Shown here piece after piece: positions 24,428-32,488 of a stretch of DNA of 41,740 nt; position 1 is the first letter of the stretch; every line of letters starts with the position of its first letter. Below the pieces are notes generated by a model that saw only the letters and a program-made list of their open reading frames with translations, was not told the DNA's origin and did not search any database. Position numbers and translations under genes: made by a program. Source of the DNA: a bacterium (GTDB lineage: Bacteria > Zhuqueibacterota > QNDG01 > DTFT01). The stretch covers positions 1 through 41,740 of the forward strand of contig JAUCQC010000293.1 in the NCBI GenBank assembly GCA_030372965.1, given 5' to 3'.

Positions 24428-25767
24428 CGTTTCCGTTGACCGGCCGGCCCGGCCCGCGCAGGCTGTCCGTCTGGGCGCTCAGCCGCGTCTTCGGCACGGA
24501 CGGTTACGCGGACCGGATTCTCGAGAACGCCTTCCGGCGTTATCCGCTCGACACGAGGGACAAGGCGCTGTGCACAGAAATTGTCTTCGGCACCCTGCGT
24601 TGGTGGAGGCGGATCGACCGGGTCCTGGAAGTCCGCTTCCGCGGGGACTGGAACCGCGCGCCTGAAGCCGTCCGGCGAATCTGCGAAACGGCCGTGTATC
24701 AGATTCTCTTTCTATCCAAGGTGCCGGACTACGCGGCGGTGGACGAAGCCGTCGGTCTCGGCGCGGAAATTCTCCACGGCCGGTGGAAGTCCACGATCAA
24801 CGCCCTGCTGAGGTCCGTGATCCGCGGAAGAGGGGAGGCGGTGGACGTTTCCGGCATGGACGAAACGGCGGCGCTTTCCGTGCTCTGGTCCCACCCCCGC
24901 TGGATCGTGGAGAGCCGGATCAGCCGGTTCGGCCGGGAACGCGCCGAACGGATGTGCCTGGCGGAAAACGAGAGACCCGGTCTTGGACTGCGCGTGAACA
25001 CGATCGCCACGGAACGGGGAGCGGTCCTGACCGAACTGGCCGGACAGAACCTCGAACCGGAGCCTTTTCCGTGGCTCGACGAGTACCTGACCGTGCGCAA
25101 GACCGGCGTCCTGACGGAACTGCCCGCTTTCCGGGACGGACGTGTCACGGTTCAGGACCCCAGCGCGGGCATGGCCGTGCGTCTGCTCGATCCGCGGCCC
25201 GGGGAAACGATCCTGGACATGGCCGCGGCCCCGGGCGGAAAAACCACGCACGCGGCCGAACGATCCGGCGATCAGGCGCTCATTCTGGCGGCGGACGTGC
25301 ACCCGGGACGGCTCCGGCTTCTCGGCCGCGGCGTCCGGCGCCTGGGGCTGCATTCGGTGTGGCCGGTCGCGTCCGACGGGGGCGCGGCGGTGCGGAAACC
25401 GTTCGACAAGGTTCTGCTCGACGCGCCCTGCTCAGGGATGGGTGTGGTGCGGCGCAGGCCCGAGTTGAAATGGAGGCGCACTCCGGAGGATGTGTCGCGT
25501 CTGACGGGGGTTCAGGCCAGGCTGCTCGAATCCGCGGATCGGATATTGAAACCGGGAGGCGTCCTGGTCTACTCGACCTGCACGGTGACGGAGGAGGAGA
25601 ACCGGGGCGTCGTCGACGCCTTTCGTTCGGGCCACCCGTCCTACCGCATTGACGACGCGGCGCGTTTTCTGCCGGAAGCGCTGGTTTCAGGCGGATGCGC
25701 GGAAACCCGCACCGACGAGCATGGCACGGACGGCGCGTTCGCGGTACGCATGATTAAAACGGAGTGA
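24424..25767 (+). CDS. rsmB: 16S rRNA m5C967 methyltransferase RsmB
   Basis: The 447-residue protein starts at GTG 24424, overlapping fmt. An N-terminal NusB-like RNA-binding domain (about 10-145; ENAFRRYPLDTRDKALCTEIVFGTLRW) is followed by the SAM-dependent domain: VQDPSAGMAVRLLDPRPGE, DMAAAPGGKTTH for SAM, and the two active-site cysteines C336 (DAPCSGMG) and C386 (YSTCTVTEEEN). Fmt-rsmB order is widespread. The end overlaps the upstream part of the PASTA gene's leader. Confidence 0.95.
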   Translation: MTFPLTGRPGPRRLSVWALSRVFGTDGYADRILENAFRRYPLDTRDKALCTEIVFGTLRWWRRIDRVLEVRFRGDWNRAPEAVRRICETAVYQILFLSKVPDYAAVDEAVGLGAEILHGRWKSTINALLRSVIRGRGEAVDVSGMDETAALSVLWSHPRWIVESRISRFGRERAERMCLAENERPGLGLRVNTIATERGAVLTELAGQNLEPEPFPWLDEYLTVRKTGVLTELPAFRDGRVTVQDPSAGMAVRLLDPRPGETILDMAAAPGGKTTHAAERSGDQALILAADVHPGRLRLLGRGVRRLGLHSVWPVASDGGAAVRKPFDKVLLDAPCSGMGVVRRRPELKWRRTPEDVSRLTGVQARLLESADRILKPGGVLVYSTCTVTEEENRGVVDAFRSGHPSYRIDDAARFLPEALVSGGCAETRTDEHGTDGAFAVRMIKTE

Positions 25768-25772
25768 ATGGA

Positions 25773-26525
25773 ATGTCGAAATTCAGCGCGTGGCGGAGCC
25801 GCAACCGGCAGACGATCCGGGGATGGCTGGTGACCGTCGCCGTCCTGTTCGTCTGGATGCTTCTCATGGACTGGGTCGTCATGCCGCTGTACACGCAGTA
25901 CGGCCGCGAGCGCGAACTGCCGGACATCACGGAGCATTCGTTCGAAAGCGCCCGTGAAATACTGGAATCGAACGGCTTCCGGATCATCAAGGACCGGGAG
26001 AAGACCGATTCCCACTACCCGAAGGGCACGATCATTTTCCAGAATCCCCCGCCGTATTCAAAAGTGAAACGCGGCCGCCGCATCTACGTCACGGTCAGTT
26101 CAGGCGAGCGGTCCGTGGCCGTGCCGCAGCTGGTGGGCGTGTCCGAGCGGGACGCCGCCTTCATTCTGAACAACGCCTCCCTCGTCCTGGGGGGCATCCA
26201 GTACGCTTTCGACGATTATTACCCGCAGGGCGTCGTCTGCCGCCAAAGTGTCGCGCCCGAGACCGAAGTGGAGGCCAGGACGGTCGTGGACATCACGGTG
26301 AGCCGGGGCAACCTGCCGTCCCGTTTCGTCGTGCCGAAACTCGTGGGCAAGAACATCGACACCGCCCGCAAAATGCTCTGGGAGGCCGGGCTCGAAACCG
26401 GCCGGATCGAGAGCGAAGTGTCCCTCGATCTGGTGCCGGGGACCGTGCTCGCGCAATCCGTGGCGGCCGGCACCGAAGTCAGCCAGGGCAAGGCCGTGAA
26501 CCTGACCATCAGCCGGGTGGAGTGA
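25773..26525 (+). CDS. PASTA-domain membrane protein without kinase domain
   Basis: The 250-residue protein has a basic N-terminus, one membrane segment (GWLVTVAVLFVWMLLMDWVVM, residues 17-37) and three PASTA repeats outside: about 50-113 (ELPDITEHSFESAREILES), 115-182 (VAVPQLVGVSERDAAFIL) and 185-250 (FVVPKLVGKNIDTARKML). PASTA modules bind peptidoglycan fragments or beta-lactams in Ser/Thr kinases and penicillin-binding proteins; here no enzyme domain is attached. ATG 25773 is preferred, with GGAG at 25761-25764; a GTG at 25764 would add three residues. A role in cell-wall sensing or divisome placement is plausible, not shown. Confidence 0.88.
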   Translation: MSKFSAWRSRNRQTIRGWLVTVAVLFVWMLLMDWVVMPLYTQYGRERELPDITEHSFESAREILESNGFRIIKDREKTDSHYPKGTIIFQNPPPYSKVKRGRRIYVTVSSGERSVAVPQLVGVSERDAAFILNNASLVLGGIQYAFDDYYPQGVVCRQSVAPETEVEARTVVDITVSRGNLPSRFVVPKLVGKNIDTARKMLWEAGLETGRIESEVSLDLVPGTVLAQSVAAGTEVSQGKAVNLTISRVE

Positions 26526-26528
26526 GCG

Positions 26529-27221
26529 TTGCGCCGCGTGGAAATATACCCGTCGATTCTGTCAGCGGATTTCTCGCGTCTCGGGTCGGAAATCAGTGAC
26601 GCGGAGGCCGCGGGCGCGGACGGGATACACATCGATGTGATGGACGGCCATTTCGTGCCGAATCTGACCCTCGGTCCGCTGGTGGTGCGCTCCGTCCGTC
26701 CGGTCTCCGGCCTTCCGTACTGGGCGCACCTGATGATCAGCGATCCGCTCCGGTTCGCCGGGGATTTCCGGGAGGCCGGCGTCGACGGGCTCACGATTCA
26801 CCCGGAGACCGGCACGGATCCGGTCTCGGCCGTGGAACGGATCCGCGGCCTGGGCGCTGGCGTCGGCCTGGCGCTTCGTCCCGAAACGCCGATCGACGCC
26901 CTGGAGCCCGTGATCGGCATTCTGGACCGTGTCCTGATCCTGACCGTGCACCCGGGATTCGGCGGCCAGACCATTCTGAAGGACGTGATCGGAAAGATAC
27001 GCCGCCTCCGCGACCGGCTGGAACCGCTCCCAAAGCGGCCCCTGATCGAGGTGGACGGCGGCATCGATCCCGAAACAACAGGCTCCGTGATCCGTGCCGG
27101 CGCCGACGTGCTGATCGCAGGCCAGGCCGTGTTCGGCAGTCCGAACCGAAGCGAAGCCGTCCGGAAGCTGAGGAAAGCCATTGAAGGCGCGCTGTCCGGG
27201 CCCGGCCCGGAGGCGCATTGA
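26529..27221 (+). CDS. rpe: Ribulose-phosphate 3-epimerase
   Basis: The enzyme interconverts ribulose 5-phosphate and xylulose 5-phosphate in the pentose phosphate pathway. The 230-residue TIM barrel starts at TTG 26529 (YPSILSADFSRLGSEI) and has the metal-binding IHIDVMDGHFVPNLT, AHLMI, LILTVHPGFGGQ and EVDGGI motifs. The PASTA gene ends three bases before. The last four bases overlap the next gene's TTG start. Confidence 0.96.
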   Translation: MRRVEIYPSILSADFSRLGSEISDAEAAGADGIHIDVMDGHFVPNLTLGPLVVRSVRPVSGLPYWAHLMISDPLRFAGDFREAGVDGLTIHPETGTDPVSAVERIRGLGAGVGLALRPETPIDALEPVIGILDRVLILTVHPGFGGQTILKDVIGKIRRLRDRLEPLPKRPLIEVDGGIDPETTGSVIRAGADVLIAGQAVFGSPNRSEAVRKLRKAIEGALSGPGPEAH

Positions 27222-27688
27222 GCTCAAAAAGGGAAAGGCCCTTCGCGATGTTCACATTCAAGAACGACGATCTGAAGCGGATCGAGACCGTGCTCGGCGG
27301 ACGGTTTCTCACGGAAAACCGCTGTCACCGCATGGTGCTCGAGAACGCGGAGGAAAGACGAAGACTTTCGTTCGAGATTTATTCGGACATCCCCATCGGC
27401 AAGCGGAAGGGGAACCTCATCTCCGTGTATACGGCGGCCTCGCACCTGCAGCTGCATTTTTGCTCCGGTTACGTCGCCAGCGACATGCTGGGCGAGGTGA
27501 CCTTTGTGAGCCAGAACGACGGAAAACTGTCCGGCCTGATCATCGAGAAGGGGGCGGCCTGCTCCCTGTTCGCCAACGTGGACACGGACCTTCTGTCCGG
27601 TGATTTCACGCGTCTCGGCCCGGAAGTCATGCTGTCCGGCGTGGCGCTCTCCCTCACGGAAACGCTTCTTCCGAAATCGGGCGGATAA
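27218..27688 (+). CDS. Uncharacterised protein, 156 residues
   Basis: The protein family is not recognised. TTG 27218 overlaps the rpe stop (TTGA), and GGAGG at 27209-27213 is well spaced for it; an ATG at 27248 would drop ten residues. No signal peptide or membrane segment is seen. The sequence alternates charged helical parts (FKNDDLKRIETVLGGRF) with beta-rich segments (GNLISVYTAASHLQLHFCSGYVA, LGEVTFVSQNDGKLSGLIIEK), like a small alpha/beta protein. Its stop overlaps the start of the Fe-S protein gene (TAATG), so the two are likely translated together and may work together. Confidence 0.75.
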   Translation: MSSKRERPFAMFTFKNDDLKRIETVLGGRFLTENRCHRMVLENAEERRRLSFEIYSDIPIGKRKGNLISVYTAASHLQLHFCSGYVASDMLGEVTFVSQNDGKLSGLIIEKGAACSLFANVDTDLLSGDFTRLGPEVMLSGVALSLTETLLPKSGG

Positions 27689-28383
27689 TGTCCGCGGTCG
27701 TGGACGAGGCGTTTCTCCGCGAACCGGCTTTCCGCGACGGCGCCGTTCTCTTCGGAATCGCGGACATCGCCGGTTTGAAGAGCCGTTTCCTGCTTTCCGC
27801 GGGGGAAACCGCCGGCCTGATCCGCGCGGTGTCCGTCGCCGTTCCCCTTTCCCCGTCCGTCCTGTCCGGCATCACCGATCGCCCCACCCTCCTTTACAAA
27901 TGGCACTATCAGCAGGCGAACAACCTGCTCGACCGCATCGCCTTCCGCATGGCCGCGAGGCTGACCGCCCTGGGCCGCCGGGCGCTCCCGATACCCGCTT
28001 CCCAGATGGTCGACTGGAGCGCGAATCGCGGCCATCTGTCGCACCGGATGATCGCCGAGGCCGCGGGACTCGGGTGGCGGGGAAGGAGCAACCTGACCGT
28101 GACCCGGCGTTTCGGTTCAGCCGTCCGCTTCGTCACCGTGCTCATCGACGTTCCGCTTGAACCGGGCGTTCCCGCGGATTTCGGGTGCGGCTCGTGCGAT
28201 CTCTGCGTCCGGGCCTGTCCCGCCGGAGCCCTCGGTCCGGAGCCCGGTGACTACAGGCTCGACCTGTGCCACGCCCGGCTCACGGAATTTTCCAGGGAGA
28301 GGGGAATCGGCGTGCACATCTGCGGCGTGTGCGTGCGCTCCTGCCCGCTGTCGGTACCGTCGGTGCCGGCCGGGGAGTCCTGA
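27688..28383 (+). CDS. QueG-like 4Fe-4S protein, short form
   Basis: The 231-residue protein has two ferredoxin-type clusters near the C-terminus: CGSCDLCVRACPAGAL and HICGVCVRSCPLS. This double-cluster layout and the upstream GLGWRGRSNLTVTRRFGSAVRFVTVL region match epoxyqueuosine reductase (QueG). It is much shorter than QueG (usually 310-380 residues), lacks the C-terminal HEAT repeats and has a reduced N-terminal part. QueG finishes queuosine synthesis using cobalamin; a tgt gene lies upstream in the run. Short relatives of unknown function exist, so this may be a different reductase. ATG 27688 overlaps the previous stop. Confidence 0.75.
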   Translation: MSAVVDEAFLREPAFRDGAVLFGIADIAGLKSRFLLSAGETAGLIRAVSVAVPLSPSVLSGITDRPTLLYKWHYQQANNLLDRIAFRMAARLTALGRRALPIPASQMVDWSANRGHLSHRMIAEAAGLGWRGRSNLTVTRRFGSAVRFVTVLIDVPLEPGVPADFGCGSCDLCVRACPAGALGPEPGDYRLDLCHARLTEFSRERGIGVHICGVCVRSCPLSVPSVPAGES

Positions 28384-29033
28384 ATACGGCCGCTTCCCTT
28401 GAAATCAGGCGTTTCGCGTGCGGTCCGCTTGAGACCAACACCTATGTTCTGACCGATCCTGTCCGGAAAACCTGCGTCCTGGTCGATCCGGCCGAACCCG
28501 GCGGAACCGTGGAACGGTTTCTGGATCGGGAAAAACTGACTGTTGAACGCATTCTGCTGACCCACGGCCATTTCGACCACATCGCGGGTGTCGCGGATTT
28601 CCGCTCACGGCGTTCCGCCCCGGTGTGGATCCATCCGGCGGATGCGGAAATGCTGTTTCGTCCGGAGGCCAACCTGTCCCTTTGGATCGGACTCGACATC
28701 CGGACGGAGCCGGCGGACGGCTTTCTGGAAGACGGGGACGTCATTCCATTCGGATCCGGGGACGGGATTCGCGTGATCCACACCCCGGGTCACACGGCCG
28801 GCGGCGTCTGTTACGACGCTGGGGCGTTCGTTCTGGCGGGCGACACGCTGTTCAGGGGATCCATCGGAAGGAGCGACTTCCCCGGGTCTTCCGAGGCGCT
28901 CCTCCTTCAATCCATCCGGAGCGGACTGATGGTCCTGCAGGACGGCGTCCGCGTGTATCCGGGGCACGGAGAACCGACCGACATTGGCTTCGAAAGAAAG
29001 CACAACCCCTTCCTCTCCGTCCGGCCCGGGTGA
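28380..29033 (+). CDS. Metallo-beta-lactamase-fold hydrolase (glyoxalase II-like)
   Basis: The 217-residue protein has the complete zinc-site set of the family: THGHFDHIAG, HTPGHTAGG, AGDTLF and VYPGHGEPTDIG. The start RRFACGPLETNTYVLTD is typical of small glyoxalase II-like hydrolases. No ATG, GTG or TTG lies in frame close to this point: the best start is CTG 28380, overlapping the preceding stop, with GGGGAG at 28372-28377. GTG 28266 is in frame but would overlap the Fe-S gene by more than 100 bases. The substrate is unknown; a thioester such as S-lactoylglutathione or a related compound is possible. Confidence 0.88.
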   Translation: MNTAASLEIRRFACGPLETNTYVLTDPVRKTCVLVDPAEPGGTVERFLDREKLTVERILLTHGHFDHIAGVADFRSRRSAPVWIHPADAEMLFRPEANLSLWIGLDIRTEPADGFLEDGDVIPFGSGDGIRVIHTPGHTAGGVCYDAGAFVLAGDTLFRGSIGRSDFPGSSEALLLQSIRSGLMVLQDGVRVYPGHGEPTDIGFERKHNPFLSVRPG

Positions 29034-29958
29034 CCTGGAGCGGCTCGGGTCCCGCTTTCTCGGGCATCTGTCCCTGGACCGCGGGCTGTCTCCGCTCACG
29101 GCCGAAGCCTACCGGAACGATCTGAAGCGCTACTTCCGGTTCCTGAGAGAGCGGGGCGTTCTGAATGCCGCGGAAATCGGGACGGAACACGTCCGGGCCC
29201 TGATCGCCATGCTGACGGATCTCGGCATGGCCGCGTCGAGCGTGGCGCGCAACCTCACGGCCATACGCATGTTCCACCGGTTCTGCCTGTCCGAACAGGC
29301 CGCGTCCGCGGACCCGACCGGGCCCGTGGACATCCCCCGCAGGGGCCGCAAGCTGCCGGAAGTTCTGGAAATACACGAAGTCTTCAGGATACTGGAAGGC
29401 ATCGGCGGCGACACGCCGAAGGACCTGCGCGACCGGAGCCTTCTGGAATTTCTGTACGCCACGGGCCTGCGCGTCACAGAACTGATCACCGTGACTTTGG
29501 CCGATCTCGACGAGCGGGAGCGGCTGGTGCGGGTGCTGGGCAAGGGGAGCAAGGAGCGCATCGTGCCGGTCGGGGACGCGGCGCTTCATTTCACGCGTCG
29601 CTACAGGGAATCCATCCGTTCCGACAAATGGAAGGCCGGATCGAGCCGCGACCGGCTCTTCCTGAGCCTCAAGGGCAGGCCGCTCACGCGTTTCGCCGTG
29701 TGGAAAATCATACGCGCCAGGACGGCCGAGGCGGGCGTGGGCAAGACCGTGAGCCCGCACACGTTCCGCCATTCCTTCGCCACCCACCTGCTCGAGGGCG
29801 GCGCGGACCTGCGGTCCGTCCAGGAACTGCTGGGCCATTCGGACATCTCGACCACGCAGATCTACACGCATCTGGACCGGGAGTTCCTGCGCGAGGTGAT
29901 CACCACGTTTCATCCACGGGAGAGAAAAGAGCAGAGAGGAACACGGATAGATAAATGA
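28984..29958 (+). CDS. xerD: Tyrosine recombinase XerC/XerD
   Basis: The 324-residue recombinase resolves chromosome dimers at dif. A core-binding domain (residues 18-105; FLGHLSLDRGLSPLTAEAYRNDLKRYFRF) is followed by the catalytic domain with Arg in YATGLRVTEL, Lys in GKGSKER, HTFRHSFATHLLEGG and the nucleophile Tyr in STTQIYTHLD. It looks chromosomal rather than phage. XerC and XerD cannot be told apart with certainty. TTG 28984 overlaps the hydrolase gene by 50 bases and is the only near start. The last residues (KEQRGTRIDK) are encoded by the dispersed repeat at 29941. Confidence 0.9.
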   Translation: MASKESTTPSSPSGPGDLERLGSRFLGHLSLDRGLSPLTAEAYRNDLKRYFRFLRERGVLNAAEIGTEHVRALIAMLTDLGMAASSVARNLTAIRMFHRFCLSEQAASADPTGPVDIPRRGRKLPEVLEIHEVFRILEGIGGDTPKDLRDRSLLEFLYATGLRVTELITVTLADLDERERLVRVLGKGSKERIVPVGDAALHFTRRYRESIRSDKWKAGSSRDRLFLSLKGRPLTRFAVWKIIRARTAEAGVGKTVSPHTFRHSFATHLLEGGADLRSVQELLGHSDISTTQIYTHLDREFLREVITTFHPRERKEQRGTRIDK

Positions 29959-30005
29959 ATGGAACGCGGATCGGCGCGGATGGGACGGATTGACACGGAT
30001 AAAGA
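29941..30005. repeat. Short-period repeat (ACRCGGAT units)
   Basis: The unit 'A/G-C-R-CGGAT' recurs five times at roughly 9-20 base intervals: ACACGGAT (29941), ACGCGGAT (29964), GCGCGGAT (29974), GACGGAT (29984) and ACACGGAT (29993). Such CGGAT-rich stretches occur as dispersed intergenic repeats in several bacterial groups. It starts inside the xerD coding region and supplies its last codons and stop. Confidence 0.65.
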
Positions 30006-30014
30006 GAATGATGA

Positions 30015-30147
30015 ATAGGGTAATGCACTCATTATCATAAACGTCATCCCCGCTTGGAAGCGGAAGGGAATGAAACGCAGAATAAGAGAAATCTATCGGG
30101 TAATGCCCCTAAACCATAAAAAATGTCATTCCCGCGGACGCGGGAAT
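30015..30147. repeat. Pair of direct repeats ending in palindromic hairpins
   Basis: Copy A begins at 30015 (ATAGGGTAATGC) and copy B at 30095 (ATCGGGTAATGC). Both continue into an A-rich middle and end in ACGTCATCCCCGC and ATGTCATTCCCGC. Copy B ends in a palindrome ATTCCCGCG-GA-CGCGGGAAT at 30128-30147, which has the ATTCCC-N8-GGGAAT form known from neisserial dRS3. Copy A is followed by CCGCTTGGAAGCGG. No gene is seen in 29959-30193. Confidence 0.65.
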
Positions 30148-30193
30148 CCAGGGGTGGGGTAGTGCTTGAAACCCGTCAATAGTCAGAAGACAG

Positions 30194-32437
30194 ATGAAAC
30201 GCTACTTTAAGCCAATAATCCCGGGTGTTATCGCTGTATGGACCGTCCTGTTACTCACAGACGGATCCGGTTCATATAGCAATACCAGCCGCAAACTCGG
30301 TCCGCGTCTGAGGGAAATGATGAGCGGTGTGGGCATGGCGGATTCCGGAATGAAAACCCAGGAACCACTGCGGCTCTGGGTCCGGTTGCAAGATCCGAAA
30401 CGGCTTTACGTCCCTGGTATCCGAGTGGAATCGGTTCATGGTGATCTCGCCATCGCTCGAGTGAAACTGGCGGCCATCCGTAGTCTTGCGTCGGATCCGA
30501 ATGTGAAATGGATTGAATCCCCTTCCGCATGCAGGTTCCTGCTGGACGAAAGCCTTCCTGCCGTGGGGATGGACCGCGTGCGGCCGGGCCCGGACACAGG
30601 TCCGACAGGCGCGGGCGTGATTGTCGGCATCGTGGATTCCGGAATAGACTGGTCCCATCCGGATTTCATCCGGCCGGACGGCCGGTCTCGCGTCCTGTAC
30701 CTGTGGGATCAGACCGATCCCGCGGGCCCGCATCCGTCGCCTTTCGGAACCGGAAGCGAATATACCCGTGCTGACATCGACGATGAAATCGACGGCTCGC
30801 CCGCAGGAAAGGTCCGCGCCGGGGACGAGTCCGGTCATGGGACGCATGTGGCAGGCATCGCCGCTGGGAACGGCCGCGGAACAGGCAACGGAAAGGCGTC
30901 AGGCCGTTACACGGGAATGGCGCCGGAGGCGGACCTGATCGTCGTCCGGACCGGCACCGCGCCGATAGACGAGACTCTGGTGGCGCAGGCCCTCTCCTAT
31001 ATCTTCGCCAAGGCGGAACTGCACGGCAAACCCGCGGTCGTGAATCTCAGCATTGGGAAATCCAGCCAGGAGGGCCCGCACGACGGCACGGCGCCGCTGG
31101 AACAATCGATCAACAGCCTGCTCGGAGGGGGGGGGAGGGCGGTCGTGATCGCGGCGGGGAACGACGGGGACAAGCCGATTCACTTCAAGGGACAGTTCGA
31201 CTCCCCGGTATCCAACAGCCTGAGCGTTCCTTTCAGCGTTCCCTCCAATACGGCGGGAACCGAGGACGGGGTGCGATTTGACATCTGGTCCCCGCCGTAC
31301 ACCGGATTGACGGTTTCAGTGGTGACCCCCTCCGGCGTTTCATACGGCCCTTTACCCCCGAACTCCTCCATCGGCGTTTGGGACACTGCCGAGGGAGTCA
31401 TCACAGTGGACAACGCGTCCGCGGGACCGGATCCGGACAATGACGACTGTGAAATGCGGATCCGAATCGCGGACAGGCGGTCCGGGCCTGTCGTGACCGA
31501 CGCGCTGGCGACCGGCGTGTGGCGGCTCGACTTCACTGGCAAGCCCGGCCGTTTCGACGGGTGGCTGTACGAATCCACCATGAACGCGGCGCTGACGGAC
31601 CGCGTCGATTTCACCACCCTTCTCGTCGAACCCGGCCACGCGCGGCTGGCAATCACGGTCGCGTCCTTCACCTCGCGAAACACATGGCCCTGCCTGGGGT
31701 TCACGAACCCGTACACGGACGCCGGCATCACGACCGGATCCATTTCCGCCTTCTCGAGCGGGGGAGGGGCTCGGCCCAACACGCGCGGCTCTTCTTCCAC
31801 GGCAAAGCCGGAACTCGCGGCTCCGGGCGAGTATATTCTGTCCACCTTGTCCAGGAATATCAGCGACCGTCCCGCGGATCATTTGACCGCGGATGACAGT
31901 GTGCACTGGGCCGAAAAGGGAACGAGCATGTCGGCTCCCCATGTCGCCGGGCTGATCGCCCTGATGCTAGAAAAGGACCCGTCCCTGACCAGTTCGAAGA
32001 TCAAGGGCATTCTGATCGCGTCCTGCCGAAAGACTCCCGCCATGGGGTCCGATTTCTGGCACAATCGCTGGGGATACGGAGCCATGGACGCGTTTGAAGC
32101 CATGCGTCTGACCGGAATCGGGGACCGGCCGGAGCCCGCCATTCCCGCTTCCTGGACTCTGGAAAACGCGTTTCCAAATCCTTTCAACGGGGGCACGTCC
32201 TTCGCGGTCAACGTGCCGTCATCCCCGGCTGCGGGCGGGACTCTGACCGTCAGGATTCTGGACGCATCCGGCCGGACGATCCGATCGCTTACGAAGGGGA
32301 GTCTCAGTCCCGGCAGGACCCTCCTTCATTGGGACGGGACGGATGATTCGGGACGGTCTCTTGCCAGCGGCGTCTATATCCTGACCGTGTCGGGACAGGG
32401 ACTGGCCGCGTCCCGCAAACTTGTCCTGGTCCGCTGA
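30194..32437 (+). CDS. Secreted subtilisin-like serine protease with C-terminal sorting-type domain
   Basis: The 747-residue protein has a signal peptide (residues 1-27). A propeptide-like region (~50-115) leads into an S8 peptidase domain with the triad D148 (IVDSGIDWSHPD), H215 (SGHGTHVAGIAAG) and S578 (GTSMSAPHVAG). A long insert of about 200 residues (~325-525) lies between the catalytic His and Ser. The C-terminal 90 residues (LENAFPNPFNGGTSF, VRILDASGRTIRSL, LHWDGTDDSGRSLASGVYIL, KLVLVR) form a FlgD-like or type IX secretion (T9SS) type A sorting domain, typical of FCB bacteria. Secretion by T9SS is inferred; no core T9SS gene is in the window. A G9 tract at 31127-31135 lies in the coding sequence. 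Confidence 0.93.
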   Translation: MKRYFKPIIPGVIAVWTVLLLTDGSGSYSNTSRKLGPRLREMMSGVGMADSGMKTQEPLRLWVRLQDPKRLYVPGIRVESVHGDLAIARVKLAAIRSLASDPNVKWIESPSACRFLLDESLPAVGMDRVRPGPDTGPTGAGVIVGIVDSGIDWSHPDFIRPDGRSRVLYLWDQTDPAGPHPSPFGTGSEYTRADIDDEIDGSPAGKVRAGDESGHGTHVAGIAAGNGRGTGNGKASGRYTGMAPEADLIVVRTGTAPIDETLVAQALSYIFAKAELHGKPAVVNLSIGKSSQEGPHDGTAPLEQSINSLLGGGGRAVVIAAGNDGDKPIHFKGQFDSPVSNSLSVPFSVPSNTAGTEDGVRFDIWSPPYTGLTVSVVTPSGVSYGPLPPNSSIGVWDTAEGVITVDNASAGPDPDNDDCEMRIRIADRRSGPVVTDALATGVWRLDFTGKPGRFDGWLYESTMNAALTDRVDFTTLLVEPGHARLAITVASFTSRNTWPCLGFTNPYTDAGITTGSISAFSSGGGARPNTRGSSSTAKPELAAPGEYILSTLSRNISDRPADHLTADDSVHWAEKGTSMSAPHVAGLIALMLEKDPSLTSSKIKGILIASCRKTPAMGSDFWHNRWGYGAMDAFEAMRLTGIGDRPEPAIPASWTLENAFPNPFNGGTSFAVNVPSSPAAGGTLTVRILDASGRTIRSLTKGSLSPGRTLLHWDGTDDSGRSLASGVYILTVSGQGLAASRKLVLVR
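31127..31135 (+). repeat. G9 homopolymer inside the protease gene
   Basis: Nine consecutive G within a GGGG-Arg coding stretch just before AVVIAAGND. It is the longest G tract noticed in the window and could slip during replication or be misread by sequencing. The present frame keeps the gene open. Confidence 0.7.
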
Positions 32438-32488
32438 AGCGGCAACACTCTCCGAGTCCGTCCCCTTCCATATAGGATAACGGAATAA

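Noticed and set aside
28984-29958. Possible phage or integron integrase next to the accessory genes
   Set aside because: Sequence and length match chromosomal XerC/XerD, it belongs to the housekeeping run, and no phage genes or attachment sites were seen.
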